From Bacteroidaceae bacterium (lineage in GTDB: Bacteria > Bacteroidota > Bacteroidia > Bacteroidales > Bacteroidaceae), in contig JAFYNL010000026.1 of the NCBI GenBank assembly GCA_017548075.1, positions 1-34,694 on the forward strand: a DNA stretch of 34,694 bases. Reading direction: 5' to 3'. The notes beneath the pieces were generated by a model. The model was not told the DNA's origin, did not search any database, and saw nothing but the letters and a program-made list of their open reading frames with translations. Numbering within the stretch: position 1 is the first letter of the stretch; every line of letters begins with the position of its first letter. A program made the translations under genes and the position numbers. Positions 1-9,900 of the stretch are shown piece after piece.

Positions 1-3000
1 CATCTTACCACTGTTGGTAGAAGTGGAGATGTCGCTGTAGTCCTCATTTCCTTCTGCATCGAAGTGCTTGATAGCAGGCAGTTCGGCAGACGGAGTGGAA
101 CGATACTGGATGTACCAGAGACCACCCTGACCATCTTCGTGGATACCTACATGACCCGGAGCAATGGTGTAAACACCATCGAGAGCAGTAATGTAACCAG
201 AAGGAGCAGCAGTCCATTCAGTAGCAGTGCCGAGGTTGTAGAATGCACAGTTGTAGTCGGTAGTGTTGTACTCACCGTTACTACGCTGAGCTCCAAGAAC
301 ATACAACTTCAGAGCATCGCCTTCACCTTCAACGGCAAGGCCGACAGCCATACGGTTCTGCTCATCGTCGCCAACATAGGTAATACCTGTTGCTTCGTCG
401 AGTTCACCACCTGTGAAGACAGGCTTCCAAGGTTCGTTGAGGTCATCAGGATTGATTTCCCAAACAGAGCTGTTGCTTGTACCGGAAGCACGGCCAACGA
501 AGAGACGACCGTCCTTAGAGAAGCGAACATCCTTCAAGTCGAACTGATAGTCTCCGGAGATTGTGATAGGAGTTTCCTCTACAATGTTGAGACCACCATA
601 GTAAGAGCCTACGGGCTCAAAGCCTGCATCGAATGCGAAGAGAGCACCAGGAGTGCCTGTTGAGAACATGCCTGCAGGATCTTCTGTAGGACGAGATTCG
701 GTGATGAGTACCTGACCAAAGCCCTTGCTTGCAGGATTGTTGTTAACTGTCAATCCATAAGCCGAATTGAACTTATAGCTATCGCCAATCTTACGAGCAT
801 CAAGAGAGCCTTTGCCCTTAACCTCTACCTCATAGTTCAAAGCGGTAGGATCAGCACCAAGTTCGCTTGCAGGAACAGTCACACTGTAAGAACCAGCATT
901 GAGTTCACCTTCAACAGCCTTAGTGACACCGTTGCTGAACTTAACCTCTGCAGATTCTGCCTCTGCATTGAGCTTGAAGGTTACAACAACTTTGTCGCCA
1001 ACCAGTCTAGCATCAAGATCGTATGCAAATGCATTCAGCTGAGGATTCGGTTTGTCGTTGATGTACTGGCCACCATAGAAGTAAACCACATCATCACCAA
1101 ACAGATGAGGAGTTGCATCGGTGCCAATGGTCTGATACCAAGCAACGTTCTCACTTTGACTACCATTCAATCTGTAAGTAATTTCACCGCTTGCCAACTG
1201 TTCAGGTGTAACAAGCGTGCCGCCCGAACCGCCGAATGTTTGCGTTACAAAGACATTGGTTACGGTAGAGCCGTTACGCGAGATGGTGTTGGAACCATCG
1301 TCACTTACACTTACGTAGTCATTCATGATCAGCGTGTTCTTAACCTGAGGTGAGCTGTTAGCCCAACCGCAGACACCGCCTACACAAGTAGTGGTGACAC
1401 CCTCAGCGCTGTAGAACTGGCAGTGTACAAGGCAGTTGCTGATAACCTCGTCTGTACTTCCGCCGATACCTACAACGCCACCATGCGTACCATCACCATC
1501 GATAGAAGAGTGGATGGCAACAGCAATGTCGCAGTTGTCAACCGTAGAGCCTTCAGACATCCAGCGGGTAACACCGCCCATGAACTTAATACCGCCGTAG
1601 TATTCACCGGTCAGCTTCAGGTTCTTCACCGTAGCTTTCTTCAGTTCGTAGAACAGTGTAGCAGGATCATCAGTAGACATGAAGTCGGTGCTTACAAAGA
1701 CATTCTTAAGGGCATGACCCTGACCGTCGAAGACACCGCTTGTCCAGATGTGTCCAGAAAGGCCAATAGGCTGCATTGCAATGCCTGTCATGTCGATGTC
1801 AGCCACCATCTTAGCCTTTGCGGTATTGTCGAGATTGTTGACAACAGCACGGAAAGCTGCAAGATGCTTAGGAGTGGAGAGGAGGTAGTAGCCACTCTCG
1901 TCCTGTTCAGGAACGATATCTGCAAGAACTTCAGTCTTCAAAGGCTCCATATTCAAAGCTTCTTCCGTAGAATATGTACCTTCATAGTATGCGTCCAGAA
2001 GATCACCAGAAACTTCATAGAGAGCTTCTGTCTCATCAAAGCTGAATACTGTTAATGGTTGATCGTCAGCATCTAACTTCTCAACCCAATTTCCTTCTTC
2101 GTCCTTCTCAACCAAAGAAAGGTTGCCGGTTGCGATAGTTTCAGCACCAATAGCAGTATTGTAGAGTTTCACGTAAGCCTGCTTACCTTCGTAGATACGC
2201 TGGAAGATGTCGGAGAACTCTTGTGCAAGAGCATACTTAGCTTCGTCGGTTGTTGCTTCTAAAATCTTGCCCTGTGCTGCCTCGAGTTCTGCCTTCAGAG
2301 CTGCGGGGAAGTTAGGACCTGCTGCAGCAACATCTTCGTCATAAGTGTAATCCATGATGGTCTGAGCGCGTGCCCCCATGTTCTCAAGAACCGTGTTAAG
2401 AGCATCTTCAGCACTTTCACCACAGTAAGTCACCTTAAGGGGACCCCAACCAGTCCAGTCGTTGCTGTACTTTGTGCCTGGGTTCTTGATACCAATGGTG
2501 AGTTTGCTATCCTCGCCTACCTTTGCGATAGTGTAAGCCTGATAACGGTTAACCGCTGCTGCAATTGCCATACCTGTCTCACCATGAACAGCATAACCGA
2601 TAATCTCAGAACCATTATCATCGTTGGTAGAGAAGCCATCCTCATAGACAGCGAGGTCATAAGCACTCTTAATAGTCAGATTGCAGTTCACGCCATCTTC
2701 AGCCTCATCAACAGGCACCATGTCCTCGATGACTGTGGGGAAGTAGTTGAAGACACCATTAGCATAAATACCTGCAGCATAGTTGGTGCTGTAGCGGTTG
2801 TTGCTGGGACGGAAGGCACCGTTGATACCTACGAGATAGTAACCGGGCTTCATGCCTTCGACAGTCTGGTACTGGTCGCCAGTTACATTCCAAGCTTCAA
2901 CGCCAGTAACATACTTACCGGTCTCGTCCTGTATCTTGTTAATGCTGTAGCCTGTGCTCCAGCCTCCAGTCCAATTCTCTTTCTGCTTGCTGAAATCGCT

Positions 3001-6000
3001 GTTAGGAATCAAGCTGCTGATATCGGTGCCAGGAGCATAATCCTCTGCAATAGCATCGGCAAGCCACTTGGTGACACGCTCCGTCTCTGCCTTGATTTCA
3101 TCAGCAGTTGCGGTGTGCTCTTCAACGATGTATGCGTAAGTACCGAGAGGATTCTCGTCGCTGGGTTCGTCACTCTCTGAGAGATAATACTCGAGAGATG
3201 CACGAAGGTCACCTGCAAAGTCGTCATGAGACTCAAGATAAGCCTTAACTTCTTCGCACTTTGTGATGTAAGCCTGATAAGCTGCAGCATTTGACGCAAC
3301 TTCAGACTTCTTGGCATTGACAGCGTCGACAGCATCAGCTAACTCAAGGACACTTGAGGATTCTGTCAAATCCTCGAGTAATGCCTTGTATTCGTCAAGC
3401 ACTGACTGAGTAGCAATGGTTTCTTCAACAGCTTCTTCCTCATATTCCTTAATAGCAGTTGCCACTTCTGCAAGGTCTGCTTCGTTAGCTACAGAGAAGT
3501 ACTGGTCTGCAGCGAAGATGACGGTACCATGAGAGGGATCGGGGAAAGGATAATTGTCCACGCCGATGTCCTGATACCAGTAACCTGTGCGGAACTGGCT
3601 TCCGTTAGCTCTCCAAGCGAGGGCACCGCTTACGAAATCATCATCGCTGACGGTGGGAACCTGTGTACCATACTTGGCATAGCAGTTGGTGATGGTAGCA
3701 CTGCTGTAGCGGGCGAAGTAGCGGTCATCGCTTTCGGTACCTTCAACAGAACCTACAGCATAGCAGTTGGTTACCTCAGCATAGCTACCGAGCCAACCAG
3801 AGAATGAACCATTCTCCTTCGGACCATAGACGTTGCCGACCATACCACTGTTGTTGATAGTAACGTGGCAGGTAGAGCTCATCACGCAGCCGAATACACC
3901 AGAAGCATTGGGACCGCCATTGGCTGTAACGTCGCCGCACATCATAAGACCACTGATGTTAACATGACCTGCCCAAGGAGCTGTCATACCGACAATGCCG
4001 ATATAACCGCGACCGAGGAGAGAGCAAGTCTCGTCGAGCACTACATTCTTAATATATACGCCTTCTGCTGCGCGAGCGTCAGCATCGCTGATGCCACCGA
4101 AACCGGCAGAGGGCAAGCTGTTCATAACAGCCACGAGACCTACACCATTGGTATTTGGTTTATCGACAACAAGGTTGCTGATGGTATGGTATTGACCATC
4201 GAAGTTGCCATAGAAGGGAGCACCTTCTGTGCCGACATCGGCCCAACGTTCGCTGTAACCTTCCATGTCGATGTCATCGGTAAGTTTAGCGCTAGCATCG
4301 AGATGCCTTGATGCATAGTGTGACCACCAAAGGAGTTCTGCACCATTGCTGATTTCGAACCATCCGTCAACAGGAGTCAGGAAGTCTTCCTGCAAACCAC
4401 CGCACACAGTACAGAAACCTTCATCATATTGATGAGGAGGTATCGTTGTAGTATTTGGAGTGTTGCTGTAAGTTGTCTCACCTATTGGTTGACCATCGCA
4501 ACGATAACTTGATGCAGAAGCATAGACGAGTGCGCCGTCCTTTACAATAGGATATGGGAAGAGGTCTTCACCAATCTTCTGATAGAAGCGCTCTACGCCG
4601 CCTTCGTTGCCGTTCAGGGCGTATGCAAGGGCACCACTTTCGATATCATCATGATTCTCAATCAATGTGGCCTTTTCCTCATCCTCATAGCCATACTCGT
4701 TAGCATAATAAACATTGGTACAAGTAATGTTGCCCGGGTTACGAGAGAGGGTCTTTGAGTCGCCTATTGCACCATTCAGTGAGCCAATGAAAGCACAGTT
4801 GGTGTAGTAGGTCTGAGCTGAAGACCAGCCGCAGAAGCCGGCGAGACACTCCGTGGTTTCCGGATTACCGTTGATGTTACCTGCATAGATGGTGTTCTCC
4901 ACCTGTGTCTTGCTCTCTACAATACCAATCAGACCACCCGTAGTGTTGTCACCAGGATGGGTTGTGTTGATTTCGATGTCGGAGAAGACGTTGATAATGT
5001 TCACGCGGTCACGATAGGTCTGACCAGCCACGGAACCTGCATATTGTCCGCTGGTTTCGAATGTACCGTGCATGATAACGTTCTCGAACCTTCTACCTGC
5101 AAATTTGGGGAAGAGTGCAACATTGTTGCCCGTCATTTCGGTCATCTCGATGGTAAGGGTATGCCCGTCACCATTAAAGTTACCGTCGAACCAGTTGCTG
5201 GTGTTGAAGATGTAACGTCCGGGCTCGGCTTTGTACTCTAAGTCGTTTGCCAACTTAATGCTGAAGCGTGCACCATTCGTAATACGGTTCCAACCTTCGG
5301 CCAAATCGATGTCCTCTGGAGTCCTGATGAGGTAGTAGCCGTCCTTCATGTCACGCTCGAGAGCGTCAATTTTGAAGCAGCCACAAACCTTACAGATGCC
5401 GAACTTGTCGAAGTCGTGTGCTGTGGCCTGAACTGTTCCTTCGTTGGAGAAGGTCAACTCGCCTTCGCTCTTACCATCACAATCGGTAACTGCAGATGCA
5501 TAGACCTGACCTGTGCCGAATGCTGCGGGAACGGGGAACGGATCTGTGCCAATCCGCTGAACCCAGTTGATCTTACTCTGGTCGGTGTTCAGCTGATAGC
5601 AGATACGGCCATCGGCAAGATCGTCATAAGGAACGATGGTCACGCACTTGGTGTTGCCCCATGCATTGGTAGCATAGTTGTTTGTGCTGGCACCACTGGG
5701 ACGATTGCCATAGATGTCCTGAAGATAGCTGTCCATGTTAACGACTTGCAGGTTGCCATCGTTACGTCCGATGGTTCCACTGCCGCCGTTGCTGAGGTCG
5801 AGGTTGCTGCCGTCGTTGATGACGAGACAGTTGATGACGTTGGTACGTCCGTCGCACCAGCCAACGATACCGCCGCTGTTCTGGGTGGTTGCGCCATTGA
5901 TGGTGAACTTTGCCAGACAGTTCTCGATCATTGAACCTTGATAAGCTACACCAACAACGCCACCATGGGTAGCATCGCCTGCCATGGAACTGACCACATT

Positions 6001-6444
6001 GACATCAATGTAGCAACCCTTGATGGTACCTGCGCTCCAAGCTGCGATACCACTGGCATACTTCTTCTCCGAAGTAATGGTACCCTGAACCTTCAGGTTC
6101 TTGATGAGGGCATTGTCGCCGACGTTGCGGAAAATCGCAGTACCGTCGGTTTCTCCCGAGAAGGTGTTAATCTTGATGGTGTGACCTTGACCGTCGAAGC
6201 AACCCTGATAGTCGAGTCCGGCTCGACCAATCATGGTGCCGTCGCTACCCTTATCAATGTCGGCAGTCAAAACCGCATTGAGATAGGGCTGGCCCTCACC
6301 ACCATTCACGAGTTCTGCAAAGGCAATGAAGTCCTCTGCTGTACCAATCTGATAGACGCCGTCCACTTCTGAGAGCGCCCATGCAACTGTGCTGACCACA
6401 CTAAGCATGGCAGCCAAACACAGATTCAGTAGTCTTCTACTCAT
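1..6444 (-). CDS. Giant secreted GLUG/beta-helix protein, left paralogue (3' end outside the window)
   Basis: An open frame runs from ATG at 6444 to the window edge without a stop (2148 codons visible). It starts with a Sec-type signal peptide (MSRR, a hydrophobic stretch, then AWA). Three N-terminal modules follow, each with an FDGQGH-type turn or variant (FNGDGH, FDGQYH) and glycine-rich repeats of GLUG type, which normally form a parallel beta-helix. Then come a helical region, a probable carbohydrate-binding-like domain (IPNSDFSKQ onward), a second helical region, a fourth beta-helix module and a propeller-like region. It aligns throughout with the neighbour at 6967-14022. By that comparison about 150 C-terminal residues are missing here, probably including a dockerin-like tail. 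The likely role is a cell-surface or extracellular adhesin or glycan-binding protein; no catalytic motif was seen. Own promoter upstream. Confidence 0.9.
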   Translation of the reverse strand, partial: MSRRLLNLCLAAMLSVVSTVAWALSEVDGVYQIGTAEDFIAFAELVNGGEGQPYLNAVLTADIDKGSDGTMIGRAGLDYQGCFDGQGHTIKINTFSGETDGTAIFRNVGDNALIKNLKVQGTITSEKKYASGIAAWSAGTIKGCYIDVNVVSSMAGDATHGGVVGVAYQGSMIENCLAKFTINGATTQNSGGIVGWCDGRTNVINCLVINDGSNLDLSNGGSGTIGRNDGNLQVVNMDSYLQDIYGNRPSGASTNNYATNAWGNTKCVTIVPYDDLADGRICYQLNTDQSKINWVQRIGTDPFPVPAAFGTGQVYASAVTDCDGKSEGELTFSNEGTVQATAHDFDKFGICKVCGCFKIDALERDMKDGYYLIRTPEDIDLAEGWNRITNGARFSIKLANDLEYKAEPGRYIFNTSNWFDGNFNGDGHTLTIEMTEMTGNNVALFPKFAGRRFENVIMHGTFETSGQYAGSVAGQTYRDRVNIINVFSDIEINTTHPGDNTTGGLIGIVESKTQVENTIYAGNINGNPETTECLAGFCGWSSAQTYYTNCAFIGSLNGAIGDSKTLSRNPGNITCTNVYYANEYGYEDEEKATLIENHDDIESGALAYALNGNEGGVERFYQKIGEDLFPYPIVKDGALVYASASSYRCDGQPIGETTYSNTPNTTTIPPHQYDEGFCTVCGGLQEDFLTPVDGWFEISNGAELLWWSHYASRHLDASAKLTDDIDMEGYSERWADVGTEGAPFYGNFDGQYHTISNLVVDKPNTNGVGLVAVMNSLPSAGFGGISDADARAAEGVYIKNVVLDETCSLLGRGYIGIVGMTAPWAGHVNISGLMMCGDVTANGGPNASGVFGCVMSSTCHVTINNSGMVGNVYGPKENGSFSGWLGSYAEVTNCYAVGSVEGTESDDRYFARYSSATITNCYAKYGTQVPTVSDDDFVSGALAWRANGSQFRTGYWYQDIGVDNYPFPDPSHGTVIFAADQYFSVANEADLAEVATAIKEYEEEAVEETIATQSVLDEYKALLEDLTESSSVLELADAVDAVNAKKSEVASNAAAYQAYITKCEEVKAYLESHDDFAGDLRASLEYYLSESDEPSDENPLGTYAYIVEEHTATADEIKAETERVTKWLADAIAEDYAPGTDISSLIPNSDFSKQKENWTGGWSTGYSINKIQDETGKYVTGVEAWNVTGDQYQTVEGMKPGYYLVGINGAFRPSNNRYSTNYAAGIYANGVFNYFPTVIEDMVPVDEAEDGVNCNLTIKSAYDLAVYEDGFSTNDDNGSEIIGYAVHGETGMAIAAAVNRYQAYTIAKVGEDSKLTIGIKNPGTKYSNDWTGWGPLKVTYCGESAEDALNTVLENMGARAQTIMDYTYDEDVAAAGPNFPAALKAELEAAQGKILEATTDEAKYALAQEFSDIFQRIYEGKQAYVKLYNTAIGAETIATGNLSLVEKDEEGNWVEKLDADDQPLTVFSFDETEALYEVSGDLLDAYYEGTYSTEEALNMEPLKTEVLADIVPEQDESGYYLLSTPKHLAAFRAVVNNLDNTAKAKMVADIDMTGIAMQPIGLSGHIWTSGVFDGQGHALKNVFVSTDFMSTDDPATLFYELKKATVKNLKLTGEYYGGIKFMGGVTRWMSEGSTVDNCDIAVAIHSSIDGDGTHGGVVGIGGSTDEVISNCLVHCQFYSAEGVTTTCVGGVCGWANSSPQVKNTLIMNDYVSVSDDGSNTISRNGSTVTNVFVTQTFGGSGGTLVTPEQLASGEITYRLNGSQSENVAWYQTIGTDATPHLFGDDVVYFYGGQYINDKPNPQLNAFAYDLDARLVGDKVVVTFKLNAEAESAEVKFSNGVTKAVEGELNAGSYSVTVPASELGADPTALNYEVEVKGKGSLDARKIGDSYKFNSAYGLTVNNNPASKGFGQVLITESRPTEDPAGMFSTGTPGALFAFDAGFEPVGSYYGGLNIVEETPITISGDYQFDLKDVRFSKDGRLFVGRASGTSNSSVWEINPDDLNEPWKPVFTGGELDEATGITYVGDDEQNRMAVGLAVEGEGDALKLYVLGAQRSNGEYNTTDYNCAFYNLGTATEWTAAPSGYITALDGVYTIAPGHVGIHEDGQGGLWYIQYRSTPSAELPAIKHFDAEGNEDYSDISTSTNSGKM

Positions 6445-6548
6445 AAATGTTGATTTTGGTTAATAAATAATGTTAATTACTGTTTGTTTTACCTAATTTT
6501 CATGCATATTGTCTAGCAAATTAAGCATTTTTTTTGATTTGTTCCAAA
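6445..6548 (-). promoter_or_regulatory. Promoter and leader of the left giant gene
   Basis: On the minus strand a TTTG (6545-6548) lies 20 bp before TTAATTTG (6517-6524), close to the Bacteroidetes -33/-7 pattern. The predicted leader is about 65 nt and A/T-rich. Its last 45 nt closely match the leader of the right paralogue, including AATTAAC and TTTATTAACC, so promoter and leader were duplicated with the gene. The stretch 6549-6686 is A/T-rich and I see no gene in it. Confidence 0.65.
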
Positions 6549-6686
6549 ACTTATAGGAACATTTTTCAAATTTAAACGTCTTTTTGCCAAAAAAGTATAA
6601 GATTACGCTCCCCTATACATTATTATAATATGAAAAGGGAGAGAAAAAAGAGAGCGAAGACAAGGATGACGAGAGTTACAGAAAAA

Positions 6687-6876
6687 CACGGCTAGTTACG
6701 TTGGCAATCATAACACGTTAAGTTGGCAAACATAACACGTTAAGTTTGGCATCGTAACACGTTAAGTTTACAAACTACCTTAAGGTTGTTGGCAAAGTAC
6801 CTTAAGGTTGTTGGCAAAGTAGGCACGTCTAGTTTGCCAATTAGGTACGCCTAGTTTATCAACTAGACACGTTGCA
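6687..6876. repeat. 22-bp-phased palindromic array 1 (8 cores)
   Basis: Eight 8-bp cores near TTTGCAAA start at 6701, 6723, 6745, 6767, 6789, 6811, 6833 and 6855, exactly 22 bp apart. The 14-bp linkers are imperfect palindromes that change along the array: TAACACGTTA three times, then ACCTTAAGGT twice, then versions with AGG on one arm and CCT or TCT on the other. The left cap holds GCTAGTTACG next to a short A tract (a T tract on the minus strand). The array lies between the terminator of the right giant gene and the promoter of the left one. It belongs to the same family as the four arrays further right. Confidence 0.9.
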
Positions 6877-6882
6877 TAAGAA

Positions 6883-6915
6883 AAGCCCCCTGCAGAACTT
6901 GTCCGCAGAGGGCTT
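6883..6915 (-). terminator. Intrinsic terminator of the right giant gene
   Basis: Two 11-nt arms, AAGCCCCCTGC (6883-6893) and GCAGAGGGCTT (6905-6915), pair with one mismatch around an 11-nt loop. On the minus strand the stem is followed by TTTTCTT. It lies about 50 nt after the stop codon of the giant gene that ends at 6967. Confidence 0.8.
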
Positions 6916-6966
6916 CGATTATGTCTAGTTCGCTAGGTCAACTAGCTCAACTAGTTCTGGACTTTC

Positions 6967-9900
6967 TTACTGTGCTGCCATGAGGTTCAGGACTGCAACG
7001 AAGTCGGCAATAGTAACGTCACCATCACCATTCACGTCTGCATTACCTGGAACAGTCTGACCAGCCATTGCATTCAGAACAGCTACGCCGTCGGCAATAG
7101 TAATCTGACCATCACCATTCACATCACCCTTCATGCCCTTGCCGATGCCGTTACCAGGAGTAACAACAACCTTAGGCATGCCAGGAACTGTGTAGCGGCT
7201 GAACGTCTCAGTGCCACCGGAAGCAACATAGAGGTTGTTAGCCCAGTCGAATGCGAAGCTTGAAATGCTGCTTTCCCTAACAGCGAGAGTTTGCTTCGGG
7301 TTCAGGAAGATCTTGCCATTCTCCATAGGAACGTAGTTGCACTCGTAGATGACAATCTTGCCGCTGCCGTTTGGCATAGCGATGTAGTTGCCGTCGGGAG
7401 TTACAACAACCTTGCCACCACCTGTGTTAAGTGTGATGTTGCTGTAGTCCTCATTGCCTTCAGCATCGAAGTGCTTGATGGCAGGACGTTCAGCAGATGC
7501 TGTAACAGACTGGATGAACCAGAGGCCACCCTGACCGTCAGCACAGATACCAACGTGGCTCGGCTGATATGTATAGACGCCATCGAGACCTGCAACATAA
7601 CCAGAAGGAGCAGCAGTCCATTCGGTAGCAGTACCGAGGTTGTAGAATGCGCAGTTGAAGTCGGTAGTGTTTGCATTACCATCGCTGAGCTGTCCACCCA
7701 GTACATACATCTTCAGGGCTTCGCCCTTACCTTCGAATGCCAAGCCAATAGCCATACGGTTCTGCTCGTCGTCGCCAACATAAGTGATACCTGTAGCTTC
7801 GTCGAGTTCACCACCTGTAAAGACAGGCTTCCAAGGTTCGTTGAGGTCTTCAGGATTGATCTCCCAAACAGAGCTGTTGCTTGTACCAGAAGCACGAGCT
7901 ACGAAGAGACGTCCGTCTGGTGAGAACTGGAGATCCTTCATGTCATACTTGAGACCATTGGAAATAACGAGAGCTGAACCATCCACAATCTCCTGTGGGA
8001 TAGGCAGATCACCATAGAAGCCGGGAGTGCCGTCAGCAGCATTGATAGGCTTGAAGTCCTGATCGTATGCGAAGAGAGCACCAGACTTTTCTGTGGAGAT
8101 ATAACCAGCAGGATATTGTGTTGCCCATGTCTCTGCAATCATTACCTGGCCGAAGCCCTTGCTTGCAGGATTGTTGTTGACTGCCATTCCGTAAGGAGCC
8201 CATACCTTATATACGTCACCTATGCGGAGAACATCAAGAGAACCCTTACCTGTAACAGCAATCTTGAAGTTGAGAGCTGCAGGATTCTCACCAAGGTTGC
8301 TTGCATCAACGGTTATGCTCTGTGCTCCAGGAGCGAAGTCATCTCCTTCTGCATCGGCACTGTAAACCAAAGTCTCACCATCGTAGAATTCAACCTTAAC
8401 GGCTTCAGCCTCTGCATTGAGCTTGAAGTTCACAACAACCTTGTCGCCACCTAAGCTAGCATCGAGGTCGTATGCAAATGCATTGAGCTGAGGATTCGGC
8501 TTGTCGTTAGTGTACTGACCAGCATAGTAGTAAACCACATCACCACCAAACAGATGAGGAGTTTCTTCAACACCAAGTGTCTGGAACCAGTGAGCGTCGT
8601 CACCAGTCTGGTCGTTCAGCTTCCAACAAATCTCACCGCTTGCCAACTGCTCTGCTGTTGCAGGCGAGGATATCTTTGTATCATTTTCACGGAAGAACTG
8701 AGGATATACATAGACATTGGTCGGACTACATGCTGCACCACGACTAATAGTGCGGGAGTTGTCACCATCTACACCTACATTCTCGTACTGAGAGAGAATC
8801 AACGTGTTCTGAATCTTAAGAGATGCATCTGCCCAACCTGCAACACCGCCAAAGTACCAGTGTGGGTTGTCACCCTCACCAATAACGTGAGTATTGACGA
8901 GACAGTTGCTGATAAGGCTGTTAGCACTGCCGTTGCGACCAATCAAGCCACCAGAAGAGGTATCGCCTGAAAGGTTGGGAGCAAGATACAAGGTAGCTTC
9001 AACCTCGACATTGTCGACGGTTGACTTGCCGGACATCCATCGTGTGAGAGGACCTGTGAACTGATGGCTGGTGTGGAACTCACCAGTCAGCTTGAAGTTC
9101 TTGGCGGTTGCGTTCTGCAACTCATAGAACAGAGTTGCAGGCTCTGCATACTCACCCGAAGGAATATTGGCGTCATCAATATAAACATTGGTAAGCGCAT
9201 GACCTTGACCGTCGAACTCGCCAGCAAAGATATGCACACCACCTTCACCTCTGTTATGACCGATTGGCAACATAGCAATGCCTGCCATATCGATATCAGC
9301 GATGAGTTTACCCTTGGCATATTTATCGATGTCACTTGCAATTGCACGGTAAGCAACAAACTGGTTGACAGTGCCAATGAGATAGTAGCCCTTCTCATCT
9401 TGTGCTGGCAAAAGATCCTTTAATTCTGGAACGTCCAGAACTGCAGGATTCAGAGCTTCCTCTAAGCTATATGAACCTTCTCCATATGCTCTGTAAATTG
9501 CATCACATGCATCATCAATAGCATCAAGAGAGTTGTCTAATACACAATCTCCTGTTTCGAACCATTCACCACTTTCTTCATCCTTCTCAACATAAGCCAA
9601 ATTGCCAGTTGATGACAGGAGTTCCAAGAGGGTTGCCTTGTTGTACATAGCGATGTAAGCCTGCTTGGCTTCATAGATGCGCTGGAAGATATCGGAGAAG
9701 GTTGCAACAAGAGCAGCCTTGTCTTCTACTGTAGCGGCACCTGCAACTGCATCAAGAGCAGCCTGGAGTTCTTCCTTCATAGAAGCAGGGAAGTTAGGAC
9801 CTGCAGCTGGATCAGTTGCATCTTCATCCCAAATATAGTCGATGAGAGTCTGAGCACGAGCACTCATGTTCTCGAGAACTGTGCTGAGAGCATCGTCGGC

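Noticed and set aside
1423-2055. Plus-strand open frames inside the giant genes (also at 64-663, 11593-12432 and others)
   Set aside because: They are antisense to long open frames with clear domains, lack promoters and recognisable proteins, and vary with the codon pattern of the true genes.
6630-6695. Short plus-strand frame of 21 mostly basic residues
   Set aside because: A/G-rich sequence gives Lys/Arg-rich frames by chance; there is no promoter or ribosome binding site and no counterpart beside the right paralogue.
6687-6876. CRISPR array
   Set aside because: The 22-bp units follow one another directly, with no unique spacers and no cas genes; both core and linker repeat.
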